Under the pieces are notes generated by a model. The model was not told the origin of the DNA, did not search any database, and worked only from the letters and a program-made list of their open reading frames with translations. The position numbers and the translations under genes are program-made. From Aquincola tertiaricarbonis (GTDB lineage Bacteria; Pseudomonadota; Gammaproteobacteria; Burkholderiales; Burkholderiaceae_C): a stretch of DNA of 64,000 nucleotides. The DNA is taken from the NCBI RefSeq assembly GCF_000969605.1, contig NZ_JZUE01000004.1, positions 266,842 to 330,841 of the forward strand, read 5' to 3'. Positions 18,764 through 26,635 of this stretch are shown in pieces. Within the stretch, counting starts at the first letter, position 1; the number at the start of each line of letters is the position of its first letter.

Positions 18764-18838
18764 AGCCCGGCGCGCCCGCGCCGATAAGGCAGGCATGACG
18801 TACCTGCCGACCGCCGCCCCGTCCCACGGGGCGCTGCG

Positions 18839-19660
18839 ATGAAAGCCTTCGAGCCGAAGGCCGTGCCGCCCGACAGCTGGCGCCACTGGGTCACCGAGGC
18901 CCTGGACCTCTGCACCGCGCAATGGCTGCCCAACACCATGCTGGTGCTGGGCCTGCTGGGCGGCGTGCAGCTGCTGCAGGCCGATCCCGGGCGGCTGCTG
19001 CTGGGCTGCCTGGCGCCGGGCCTGGTCGCGCTGTTCGCGGCCGTGGCCTCGCGGGCGCACACCCCGCGGCGGCTGCACCAGGTGCTGCGCGGCAGCCTGC
19101 CGGGCGTCGGCCGGGCGGTGCTGTGCGCGGCCACGGTGCTGGCCGTGCTGTATGCGGTGCTGGCCGCGATTGCCGGTGCGCTGGCCTTCGGCGGCGCAGG
19201 CGCGCCGGCCGCGGGCCAGGCGGCCTGGACGGCCGGCACGGCTACCAGCGACTTCGCCGCCGGGCAAAGCGCGCTGCTGGTGCTGTTCCTGTGGCTGCTG
19301 GTGCCGCTGCTGTTCTTCCTGCTGCCGCTGCTGGTGTGTGCGCAACTGCCCGTGCGGCAGGCGCTGGCCCTGGCGCGGCAGGCGCATGCGCTCAATCCCT
19401 TCGCCTGGCGCGTGGGCGCGGCAGCCGGATTGCTGTGCCTGGGCGGTGCGATGTGGAACGGCGTGGCCGCCGTGCCCTTCTATCCGCTGATCGGCACGCT
19501 GCTGTACGTGGCCTACCGCCATGTGTTCCTCGGCATGCCGCCCGAAACCGCCACGCAGTCCACGCACGCACGATGGCCCGCTTTGCAAAGTCCGACCTGG
19601 TCCTCGCCTGGTTCGTCGCCACGGCGTTCAGCGGGCTGCCGTCCACGCTGCATGCGCTGA
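18839..19660 (+). CDS. Multi-pass membrane protein of unknown function
   Basis: A 273-residue protein with about six membrane segments: near residues 33-50, 58-75, 95-122, 140-167 and two after 190, the last ending in YVAYRHVFLGMPP. The layout recalls the BPSS1780-type membrane proteins of betaproteobacteria, but I see no decisive motif. The last 40 or so residues are Ser/Arg/Pro-rich and overlap the next gene by 88 bases in another frame, so the native protein may effectively end near the overlap. Function unknown. Confidence 0.7.
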   Translation: MKAFEPKAVPPDSWRHWVTEALDLCTAQWLPNTMLVLGLLGGVQLLQADPGRLLLGCLAPGLVALFAAVASRAHTPRRLHQVLRGSLPGVGRAVLCAATVLAVLYAVLAAIAGALAFGGAGAPAAGQAAWTAGTATSDFAAGQSALLVLFLWLLVPLLFFLLPLLVCAQLPVRQALALARQAHALNPFAWRVGAAAGLLCLGGAMWNGVAAVPFYPLIGTLLYVAYRHVFLGMPPETATQSTHARWPALQSPTWSSPGSSPRRSAGCRPRCMR

Positions 19661-20013
19661 TCACCGGCGCCGACGTGCTGGAGGCCACCCGCGCCGCCGG
19701 CGCGATGCTGCTGCCGCAGGCCACGCACACGCCCACGCTGTTCATGGCAGCGGCGGTGGTGCACCCGGCCATCTCGGCCTTCTGGACGCTGGTGTTCGCA
19801 CGATGGCTGCCGGTGCGCAGGCCGCTGGCGGGCGCGCTGGCGGGCTCGGTGGCGGTGGCCCTGCTGGACCTGCTGGTCATCGCGCCGCTGGCCTTCCCGC
19901 GGGTGGCGGCCCTGCCCTTCGGGCCGCAGCTGGCCGACCACCTGATGTGGGGCGCGCTGCTGGGCGGCACGCTGCAGTGGCGGTCACGCCGCTGTCATGC
20001 GGCGCGGGCCTAA
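19573..20013 (+). CDS. Small membrane protein of unknown function
   Basis: A 146-residue protein with four predicted membrane segments (LVLAWFVATAFSGLPSTLHAL, the AAAVVHPAISAFWTLVF region, LAGALAGSVAVALLDLLVIAPLAF, and LMWGALLGGTL). The ATG at 19573 lies inside the 3' end of the preceding membrane-protein gene in the +1 frame, implying translational coupling. It ends two bases before the structured element proposed at 20016. No family recognised. Confidence 0.65.
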   Translation: MARFAKSDLVLAWFVATAFSGLPSTLHALITGADVLEATRAAGAMLLPQATHTPTLFMAAAVVHPAISAFWTLVFARWLPVRRPLAGALAGSVAVALLDLLVIAPLAFPRVAALPFGPQLADHLMWGALLGGTLQWRSRRCHAARA

Positions 20014-20015
20014 TG

Positions 20016-20096
20016 CACCCATCGGAGCGCAAATCGACCGCAGCAATGGGCGGAAGGCGCAAGCCAGGGAACCCGTCACCCGGCGCGACGATGCCA
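20016..20096 (+). ncRNA. Possible structured RNA leader (GEMM/c-di-GMP-I-like layout)
   Basis: The 173 bases before the PEP-CTERM phosphodiesterase-like gene contain a nested fold. An outer stem CATCG (20020-20024) pairs with CGATG (20089-20093) and encloses CCGC/GCGG (20038-20041 with 20050-20053) and GGG/CCC (20067-20069 with 20072-20074). The junction segments GCGCAAATC and GGCGCAAGCC recall the GCAAACC and GACGCAAAGCC junctions of c-di-GMP-I riboswitches. Several consensus bases differ, so this is a suggestion, not an identification. Confidence 0.3.
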
Positions 20097-20186
20097 CCTT
20101 TCCAGCTGTAAGCAATTCCTCGCGTCACGCACCGGTCATCCCGCGTTCCTAGGCTGCAAGCCCTACCAACGCAGGAGCAGTACCCG

Positions 20187-21128
20187 ATGACGCATTCCTT
20201 CAGCCCCCGCCTGCCACGGCCGCGCGGCATCCACATCGCCTTGCTGGCCGCCCTGGCTGCACTGGCCGCCGCCGGCGGCAACGCGCAGGCGGCCAGCCTG
20301 TCCATCGCCACCTACAACATCCACCATGCCGCCGGTGCCGACAACGTCGTCGACCTGGACCGCATCGCGGGCGTGATGTCGGGCCTGGATGCCCAGATCA
20401 TCGGCCTGCAGGAAAACGACATGGCCAACGGCCGCACGGGCTTCGTGCACCAGCCCAACGAGCTGGCCGCGATGATGTCCGCGCGCACCGGCTCGGTGTG
20501 GCAGGCGCTGTCGGCACCGGCCATCAACTACCAGGGCGGCCAGTACGGCAATGCCATTCTGTTCGACACCGGCGCGCTCAGCCTGCAGTCGTTCAAGGTG
20601 CTGGGCCTGCCCGACCCCGCCGGTGACGGCGCCCGATCGGCCGGCCTCGCGGTGTTCGAGCTGGCCGGCACGCGCTTCCAGTTCGCCACCACCCACCTGA
20701 CCCACCGCAACCAGGCCTCGCAGACGGTGCCCGGCTCCACGGTGCAGATCGACAGCATGAACCTGATCGACGCGGCCATCGACCGCACGCTGCCGGCGGT
20801 GGTCAACGGAGACTTCAATGCCGGGCCGGCCTCGGCCTCGATGGCGCACTGGCAGTCGCTGGGCTGGCGCATCGACAGCCCGACCGACGTGCCCACGCTG
20901 GAGGGCGGCACGCAGGCCATCGACTTCAACACCAGCCTGGGCGCCGATGCCTGGCAGGTGACCGGCAACCGGGTGGTGACCGGCGGCCTGGCGGCCGTGG
21001 CCTCCGACCACTTCCCGGTGGTGACCACCTACAACATTCCCGCCGTGCCCGAGCCCGGCACCTATGCGCTGATGCTGTGTGGCGCCGGCGTGCTGGCCGC
21101 GGTGGCCCGCCGCCGTCCGGGCCGGTAA
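20187..21128 (+). CDS. Endonuclease/exonuclease/phosphatase-family protein with PEP-CTERM anchor
   Basis: A 313-residue exported enzyme. Signal peptide about residues 1-32 (HIALLAALAALAAAGGNAQA). The catalytic fold of metal-dependent phosphodiesterases follows: SIATYNIHHA, IGLQENDM (metal-binding Glu), TTHLTHRN, VVNGDFNAGP and the terminal ASDHFPVV with the catalytic His. The C-terminus is a PEP-CTERM sorting signal: VPEPGTYALML, a hydrophobic stretch and RRRPGR. Exosortase would cleave it at the cell envelope. It could act on extracellular nucleic acid or a phosphorylated lipid or polysaccharide. GCAGGAGCAG is the ribosome site. Confidence 0.88.
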   Translation: MTHSFSPRLPRPRGIHIALLAALAALAAAGGNAQAASLSIATYNIHHAAGADNVVDLDRIAGVMSGLDAQIIGLQENDMANGRTGFVHQPNELAAMMSARTGSVWQALSAPAINYQGGQYGNAILFDTGALSLQSFKVLGLPDPAGDGARSAGLAVFELAGTRFQFATTHLTHRNQASQTVPGSTVQIDSMNLIDAAIDRTLPAVVNGDFNAGPASASMAHWQSLGWRIDSPTDVPTLEGGTQAIDFNTSLGADAWQVTGNRVVTGGLAAVASDHFPVVTTYNIPAVPEPGTYALMLCGAGVLAAVARRRPGR

Positions 21129-21153
21129 AAAAGCAGGGGCCGCCGGGGCCCCT
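21127..21153 (-). terminator. Rho-independent terminator for the minus-strand gene at 21229
   Basis: AGGGGCC (21135-21141) pairs with GGCCCCT (21147-21153) around a 5-base loop. Read on the minus strand, the stem is followed by GC and six T residues (21132-21127). On the plus strand there is no T-run, but the same stem lies just after the PEP-CTERM gene stop and may serve both directions. Confidence 0.72.
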
Positions 21154-21228
21154 GAAGCACTTGACCTGACCACGATGCCGGCGGGATTGCCGGCAGCATG
21201 TCTGCGGCAATCGGGATACCGCGGCCGC

Positions 21229-21549
21229 TCAGAAGCGGGTGAAGTCGGTCTCTTCCACATCCAGCATCGACAGCCGTTGCGCGGGCGGCGGCCGACGCGG
21301 CGTGCGGCGGCCCATGGCACTGGCGATCACGCGCCGGGCCGGTGCCTCGGCAGCGGCGGCGGCCGTGGCGGAAGCCGCGCCTTCGAAGGCGTCCAGCGGC
21401 ATCACCGCGTCGATGTCCCCGGCCTCGTGTGCACGGGCCATGCGCTGCGCTTCGGCCAGCAACTGCTGCAGCCGCTGCGCGGCGCCGTCGGCCTCCGCCT
21501 GCAGGCGCTGCAGCGCACGCCAGGCCTGCGAGCCCAGCACGGCGGCCAC
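21229..21549 (-). CDS. Hypothetical helical protein, possible damaged 5' end
   Basis: A 106-residue reading frame starting at a GTG. It has a Leu/Ala/Gln-rich amphipathic helix (about residues 5-45), an Ala-rich stretch, a basic patch GRRTPRRPPP and an acidic tail DVEETDFTRF. A strong terminator beyond its stop supports real transcription. The other minus frame just upstream begins with ATG at 21611 and reads MHAAGLMPLAAAWLA, a membrane-type start. Joining the two by a one-base shift near 21570 gives a more natural N-terminus, so a frameshift or sequencing error is possible. No family recognised. Confidence 0.5.
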   Translation of the reverse strand: MAAVLGSQAWRALQRLQAEADGAAQRLQQLLAEAQRMARAHEAGDIDAVMPLDAFEGAASATAAAAAEAPARRVIASAMGRRTPRRPPPAQRLSMLDVEETDFTRF

Positions 21550-21696
21550 CAGCCGGGCGGCGGTGGTGCCAGCCAGGCAGCGGCCAGTGGCATCAGCCCC
21601 GCGGCATGCACGGCCCAGGCTTTATTGGCTTCCGTTCGATTCGCATGCCAAGTCCGTCACGCGCCGCATCGCCGATGGCCCTGAGCAAACTGTCTA

Positions 21697-21714
21697 TTGA
21701 GATTTCGTTATCAA
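21697..21714. promoter_or_regulatory. Candidate operator/promoter of the DUF2946-TonB-ABC row
   Basis: An AT-rich island in otherwise GC-rich sequence, with the imperfect dyad TTGAGATTTCGTTATCAA 18 bases before the DUF2946-like start. Metal-responsive repressors (Fur or Zur type) bind such AT-rich dyads before outer-membrane receptors. The match to any one consensus is weak. Confidence 0.3.
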
Positions 21715-21731
21715 CAGTATGATGGGCCGCG

Positions 21732-22073
21732 ATGCGCAACCTGCTGTTGAAAACTGTGCTGCTGGCCATGTTCCTGAACATGGCCTTCGGCATGGCGCGG
21801 CATGAGGCCACGCATTGGCAGTCGGCCATCGCCGGCCTGCATGGCGCCGGCGACGAAGCACCGGCGCAGGAAGAAGATGCCGAGGGCGCCCATGCGCTGT
21901 GCGCCGCCTGCCATGCCCAAGCGCAGCTGGCCGATGGCGGGCCCGGGCCGGCCGCACCGCGGCTGCATCCGCCCGGCGCCACGACACCAGCCTTGCGCCC
22001 GCCGCCGCAACCGCTGCTGCCCAGCCCGGGGCGCTGGCGCTTTGCCTCGCGTGATCCGCCGCTGACGGCCTGA
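21732..22073 (+). CDS. DUF2946-like small exported protein
   Basis: A 113-residue protein. The N-terminus has a short hydrophobic signal (LLLKTVLLAMFLNMAFGMA) followed by HEATHW, and the middle has a Cys-His pair motif HALCAACHAQAQL, typical of the DUF2946 group found beside TonB-dependent receptors and metal (often copper) transport genes. The tail is Pro-rich. It is the first gene of the row that continues with the TonB receptor and ABC genes, so it may bind or relay a metal in the periplasm. Function inferred from context. Confidence 0.72.
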   Translation: MRNLLLKTVLLAMFLNMAFGMARHEATHWQSAIAGLHGAGDEAPAQEEDAEGAHALCAACHAQAQLADGGPGPAAPRLHPPGATTPALRPPPQPLLPSPGRWRFASRDPPLTA

Positions 22074-22250
22074 GGCCGCGCCGGCCCTCCGCCGGCTGCC
22101 CGCGAGCGTTCTCGCCGGCCACGGCCGTCCCGGCCCCGTCTTCATCGCCCCCAGCCCGCCGGCCGCCCCTGGTCGCGCGGCGGCGCTGCCCTGTTCACGC
22201 CAGTGCCGCGGCCTCATGCCGCGTGGCGCTTGCCCTCGTCCGTGCCCATC

Positions 22251-24398
22251 ATGCTCATCGCATCCTTCGCCTGCCGCCTGCGGCCGGCCCCCGTGCCGCT
22301 GGTCCTGGCGGCCAGCCTTCTTTCATGCGCCCACGCCGCCCGGGCCCAGCCGGCGGAAACACCGTCACAGGCCATCGAGGTCGTCGGCCGCAGCCAGTCG
22401 GGCGCCTACCACGGCGCCGAGGCCACCGGCGCCAAGACCGAACTGCCGCTGCGCGAACTGCCGCAGTCGGTGCGCATCGTCACCCGGCAGGCCATCGACG
22501 ACCTGGGCGCGACCCGGCTGGACGAGGTGCTGGACTATGTAGGCGGTGTCTCGCGGCAGAACAATTTCGGCGGCCTGTGGGACAACATCGCCATCCGCGG
22601 CCTGCCCGGCAACGAGAACACCGGCATGGCCACGCTGCTCAACGGCTTCTCGTCCAACCGCGGCTTCAATGCGCCGCGCGACCTGGCCGGCGTGGAGCGC
22701 ATCGAGTTCCTCAAGGGCCCGGCCGCCGCGCTGTACGGCAGCAGCGAGCCCGGCGGCACGCTGAACATCGTGTCCAAGCGGCCGCTGTGGCGGCCGGCGC
22801 ATTCGCTGGAAGGCTATTTGGGCAGCCACGGCCTGCGCCGCACCGCGCTGGACAGCACCGGCCCGCTGGGCGAGCGCCTGGCCTACCGGCTGAACCTGGC
22901 GATCGAGGACCGCGACAGCTTCCGCGACCATGTGCAGGCCAGCCGCCGCGTGCTGGCGCCGGCCTTTCGCTGGCAGCTGGACGACCGCACCACCATCGAC
23001 TACGTGGGCGAGCTGCTGCGCCACCGCACGCCGCTGGACCGCGGCGTGGTGGCGGTGGATAACCGGCTGGGCGCCATCCCGCGCAGCCGCTTCCTCGGCG
23101 AGCCGGCCGACGGCGACGTGACGGTGGACAACCAGACCCACCAGCTGATGCTGTCGCATGAGCTGTCCGACCACTGGCAGGGCCGGCTGGGCCTGTCGGC
23201 GCGCCGCACCGGCGTCGAGGGCTACTCCACCGAGCCCACCGCGCTGCGGCCCGACGGCAGCCTGACCCGGCAGCGCCGCTACCGCGACTTCGATTCGTCC
23301 GACCTGGCGCTGCAGGCCGAGCTGCAGGGCCGGCTGCGCACCGGCGGCCTGGCGCATGAGCTGCTGCTCGGCTTCGAGACCTTCCGCTTCCGGATGGACA
23401 CGCTGATGCTGCGCGCCAATCCCAGCGCCGCCGCGCCCTATGCGATGGACATCTTCGATCCGGTGTACGGCCAGCCGCGGCCGGAGCCGCAGCCCCACAC
23501 CAGCACGCTGGAACGGCAGCGCAACCATGCGCTGTACCTGCAGGACGTCATCACGCTGTCGCCACAGTGGCGGCTGGTGGCGGGCCTGCGCACGGACCAC
23601 TACCGTCAGTCGCTGGACAACCGCCGCACCGCCACCCGGCAACAGCAAAGCCCGTCGGCCACCTCCCCGCGGCTGGGCCTGAGCTGGCTGCCCGGCCCGG
23701 GCTGGACGCTGTATGCCAATGCCGGCCGCTCCTTCCGGCCCAACGTGGGATCGGACGCCACCGGCAAGTCCTTCCATGCCGAGACCGGCCGCTCGCTGGA
23801 GCTGGGCGGCAAGTGGGAAAGCGCCGACCGCCGCCTGGGCGCTACCGCGGCGCTGTTCGACATCCGCAAGCGTCATGTGCTGACCTCCGACCCGTCGAAT
23901 GCCGGCTTCTCGGTGGCCGCCGGTGCGGTGCGCAGCCGCGGGGCGGAATTCGACCTGGCCGGCCAACTGGGCCGGCACTGGCGGCTGAATGCCAGCCTGG
24001 TGTTCAACGACGTGGAGATCACCCGCGACCAGCTCCTGGAGGTGGGCGGCCGCCTGCTCAACGTGCCCAGGGTCAACGGCAGCCTGCTGGCCGTGTACGA
24101 GCATGGCCTGGCCCACGGGCAGCGCTACGGCATCGGCGGCGGGGTGACCTACATGGGCCGCCGGCTGGGCCAGGCCCGCACGCACGCGGAGGCCACCGCC
24201 GGCACGCCCGCCTTCGAGCTGCCGGCCTACACCACCGCCAAGCTCACCGCCTGGTGGCGCGCCACGCCCGCGCTGCGGCTGACGCTGGACGTGGACAACC
24301 TGTTCGACCGCGATCACTACACCAGCTCCTACAGCCGCGTGTGGGTCACGCCCGGCAGCGACCGCCATGTGACCCTGGGCCTGCAGGCCCGCTTCTGA
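22251..24398 (+). CDS. TonB-dependent outer-membrane receptor, siderophore-receptor type
   Basis: A 715-residue outer-membrane active transporter. Signal peptide about residues 1-34 (LVLAASLLSCAHAARAQ). The plug domain starts at IEVVGRS and shows LPLRELPQSVRIVTRQAI, NIAIRGL, the RIEFLKGPAAALYGSSEPGGTLNIVSKRP block and then the 22-strand barrel, ending VTLGLQARF with terminal Phe. The plug pattern is that of ferric-siderophore receptors. The ATG at 22251 gives the clean signal peptide. It is followed after 15 bases by the ABC ATPase gene, an unusual pairing with a two-permease DUF3526 transporter. Confidence 0.92.
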   Translation: MLIASFACRLRPAPVPLVLAASLLSCAHAARAQPAETPSQAIEVVGRSQSGAYHGAEATGAKTELPLRELPQSVRIVTRQAIDDLGATRLDEVLDYVGGVSRQNNFGGLWDNIAIRGLPGNENTGMATLLNGFSSNRGFNAPRDLAGVERIEFLKGPAAALYGSSEPGGTLNIVSKRPLWRPAHSLEGYLGSHGLRRTALDSTGPLGERLAYRLNLAIEDRDSFRDHVQASRRVLAPAFRWQLDDRTTIDYVGELLRHRTPLDRGVVAVDNRLGAIPRSRFLGEPADGDVTVDNQTHQLMLSHELSDHWQGRLGLSARRTGVEGYSTEPTALRPDGSLTRQRRYRDFDSSDLALQAELQGRLRTGGLAHELLLGFETFRFRMDTLMLRANPSAAAPYAMDIFDPVYGQPRPEPQPHTSTLERQRNHALYLQDVITLSPQWRLVAGLRTDHYRQSLDNRRTATRQQQSPSATSPRLGLSWLPGPGWTLYANAGRSFRPNVGSDATGKSFHAETGRSLELGGKWESADRRLGATAALFDIRKRHVLTSDPSNAGFSVAAGAVRSRGAEFDLAGQLGRHWRLNASLVFNDVEITRDQLLEVGGRLLNVPRVNGSLLAVYEHGLAHGQRYGIGGGVTYMGRRLGQARTHAEATAGTPAFELPAYTTAKLTAWWRATPALRLTLDVDNLFDRDHYTSSYSRVWVTPGSDRHVTLGLQARF

Positions 24399-24413
24399 CT
24401 TGCAGGAAGCTTC

Positions 24414-25160
24414 ATGACATCCACCCCCTCCTCCGCCCCGATGCCGGCCTTGCTCGCCACCGGCGTCACCGCCGGCCATGGCGGCCGCCCGGTCCTGCAG
24501 GGCCTGCACCTGTCGGTCGGCGCCGGCGAGATCTATGCCCTGCTGGGCGCCAACGGCGCCGGCAAGACCACCACGCTGAGCCTGTTCCTGGGCTTCGTGC
24601 AGCCGGTGCAGGGCCGCGTGCAGGTGCTGGGCATCGACCCGGTGGCCCAGCCATCGGCCGCACGCCGCCAGCTGGCCTACGTCCCTGAGAACGTGGCGCT
24701 GTACGGGCAGCTCAGCGCCCGCGAGAACCTTGCCTACCTGCTGGACCTGGCCGGGCAACCGGCAGCGCCGGCGCGCATCGACCAGGCGCTGGCCGATGCC
24801 GGCCTGCAGGCCGATGCCCATGCGCGGCCGGTGGCCGGCTTCTCCAAGGGCATGCGGCAGAAGGTGGCCATCGCGCTGGCACTGGCGCGCCAGGTGCCGG
24901 CGCTGCTGCTGGACGAACCCGCCTCGGGCCTGGATCCGCAGTCCAGCGCCGAATTCAGCCGCCTGCTGCTGCGGCTGCGTGCGCAGGGCGTGGCAGTGCT
25001 GATGGTCACGCACGACCTGCTGGGCGCCGCCGACGTCGCCGACCGCATCGGCTTCATCGAGCACGGACGATTGCGCGAGGAAGTGGCCGCCACCGGCTGC
25101 GAGCGCTTCGACGTGCGCCAACTGCACCGCCGCCATGCGGCGCAGGAGGCACGGCCATGA
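24414..25160 (+). CDS. ABC transporter ATP-binding protein (CcmA/NosF-like)
   Basis: A 248-residue ATPase: Walker A GANGAGKTT, Q-loop YVPENVALYGQLSARENL, signature-like FSKGMRQKVAIALAL, Walker B ALLLDEPASGLD and switch THDLLG. The sequence type matches export or membrane-remodelling ATPases that pair with ABC-2-like permeases, not importer ATPases. GCAGGAAGCTTC precedes the ATG; its stop overlaps the first permease start. Confidence 0.9.
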   Translation: MTSTPSSAPMPALLATGVTAGHGGRPVLQGLHLSVGAGEIYALLGANGAGKTTTLSLFLGFVQPVQGRVQVLGIDPVAQPSAARRQLAYVPENVALYGQLSARENLAYLLDLAGQPAAPARIDQALADAGLQADAHARPVAGFSKGMRQKVAIALALARQVPALLLDEPASGLDPQSSAEFSRLLLRLRAQGVAVLMVTHDLLGAADVADRIGFIEHGRLREEVAATGCERFDVRQLHRRHAAQEARP

Positions 25161-26635
25161 ACCAGGCCATCCCGCTGACCGAGGGCGGCGTCCGCCGGCA
25201 GGCATCCCCGGCCGTCGTGTGGCGCATCGCCCGCCATGAATGGCGGCTGCTGCGGCGCGACCGCGTGGCCGTGCCGGCTTTGGCGCTGCTGCTGCTGCTG
25301 GCGGTGGCTGCGCTGTTCACCGCCTGGGAGCACCGCCGCAGCGCGGATGCCGAGCGCAGCCGCTACCAGGCCCAGGTGCACCAGGAGTTCGAGTCGCAGC
25401 CCGACCGCCACCCGCACCGCATGGTCCATTACGGCCACTTCGTGTTCCGGCCGCTGGCGCCGCTGGCGGCCTTCGAGGCCGGCGTGGACAGCTACACCGA
25501 CCACACGCTGTACCTGGAAGGCCACCGGCAGAACAGCGCCAACTTTGGCGACGTGCGGCAGTCGTCGCTGCTGCTGCGCTTCGGCCAGCTCACGCCGGCC
25601 TTCGTGCTGCAGGTGCTGGCGCCGCTGGTGCTGGTGATCGTGGGGCATGCCAGCCTGGCGCGCGAGCGCGAATCGGGCACCCTGCGGCTGCTGCTGGCCC
25701 AGGGCGTGCGGCCGGGCCGGCTGCTGGCCGGCAAGATGCTGGCGCTGGCCGGCGCGGCCGGCGTGATGCTGCTGCCCGCTGCGCTGGGGCTGGGCGCGGC
25801 AACCCTGTCCGGCGCGGCGCCGGCCAGCCTGGGGCTGGCCTGGCTGGCCGCGTATGCGGTCTGGCTGCTGCTGTGGGTGATGGCCGTGGTGGCCACCTCC
25901 ACCGCCCTGGCCCGCGGCCGCGACGCGCTGATGCTGCTGCTGGCTGCCTGGGCCGTGGTCGTGGTGCTGCTGCCCCGGCTGGCGGCGGAGGTGGCCGCTT
26001 CCACCCGGGCGCTGCCCACCCGCTTCGAGACGGACATCACTGTGGCGCGCGAGCTGGCCGCGCTGGGCGACAGCCACGATCCCGACGACCCGTATTTCGC
26101 CGACTTCCGCAGGCAGGTGCTGGCGCAGTACGGCGTGAGCCGGGTGGAGGATCTGCCGGTGAACTACAAGGGCCTGCTGGGCATGGAAGGCGAACGCCTG
26201 ACCAGCGCGCTGTTCGACCGCCATGCCGCCGCCGGCTTCGCGCTGCAGGCAGCGCAGCTGCGCACGGTGGACGCGCTGGCCTGGGCCGGCCCGGTGATCG
26301 CGCTGCGCCGCATCTCCATGGCCGTGGCCGGCACCGACCTGGCCAGCTACCGCCGCTTCGTCGAGCAGGGCGAGCAGTTCCGCTACCGCATGGTGCAGGC
26401 GCTCAACCGGCTGCAGGCCGACAAACTGCCGTATGCACAGGACCGCTCCAGCCGCGACGTGCGCATCGGCCGCGAGCACTGGCACGGCCTGGCGGACTTC
26501 CGCTACCAGCCCGCGCCGCCGGCTGAGGTGCTGCGCCAGGCGCTGCCCGCGGCCGCGGTGCTGCTGGCCTGGCTGGCCGGGCTGGGCCTGCTGCTGCGGG
26601 CGCTGGCCGGCCGCCTGGGCAGGAGCGTGCGATGA
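25157..26635 (+). CDS. ABC transporter permease, DUF3526 type (first)
   Basis: A 492-residue membrane protein. A first helix near residues 38-58 is followed by a periplasmic segment of about 100 residues with the HRMVHYGHFVFRPLAPLAAFEAG motif. Five or so helices follow between about 150 and 280 (including ARERESGTLRLLLAQGVRPGRLLAGK between two of them), then a long periplasmic domain (about 285-455) and a last helix. This is the ABC-2-like DUF3526 layout. It overlaps the ATPase and the second permease by ATGA junctions, so the three form one exporter-like complex of unknown cargo. Confidence 0.82.
   Translation: MNQAIPLTEGGVRRQASPAVVWRIARHEWRLLRRDRVAVPALALLLLLAVAALFTAWEHRRSADAERSRYQAQVHQEFESQPDRHPHRMVHYGHFVFRPLAPLAAFEAGVDSYTDHTLYLEGHRQNSANFGDVRQSSLLLRFGQLTPAFVLQVLAPLVLVIVGHASLARERESGTLRLLLAQGVRPGRLLAGKMLALAGAAGVMLLPAALGLGAATLSGAAPASLGLAWLAAYAVWLLLWVMAVVATSTALARGRDALMLLLAAWAVVVVLLPRLAAEVAASTRALPTRFETDITVARELAALGDSHDPDDPYFADFRRQVLAQYGVSRVEDLPVNYKGLLGMEGERLTSALFDRHAAAGFALQAAQLRTVDALAWAGPVIALRRISMAVAGTDLASYRRFVEQGEQFRYRMVQALNRLQADKLPYAQDRSSRDVRIGREHWHGLADFRYQPAPPAEVLRQALPAAAVLLAWLAGLGLLLRALAGRLGRSVR

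Noticed and set aside
22074..22250. Cobalamin or other riboswitch before the TonB receptor
   Set aside because: The 177 bases are GC-rich without B12-box or other conserved riboswitch segments; nothing supportable is seen.
22365..25205. 946-codon open frame opposite the TonB receptor and ABC ATPase
   Set aside because: High GC content keeps antisense frames open. The protein has no recognisable fold, and the plus-strand genes here are certain.
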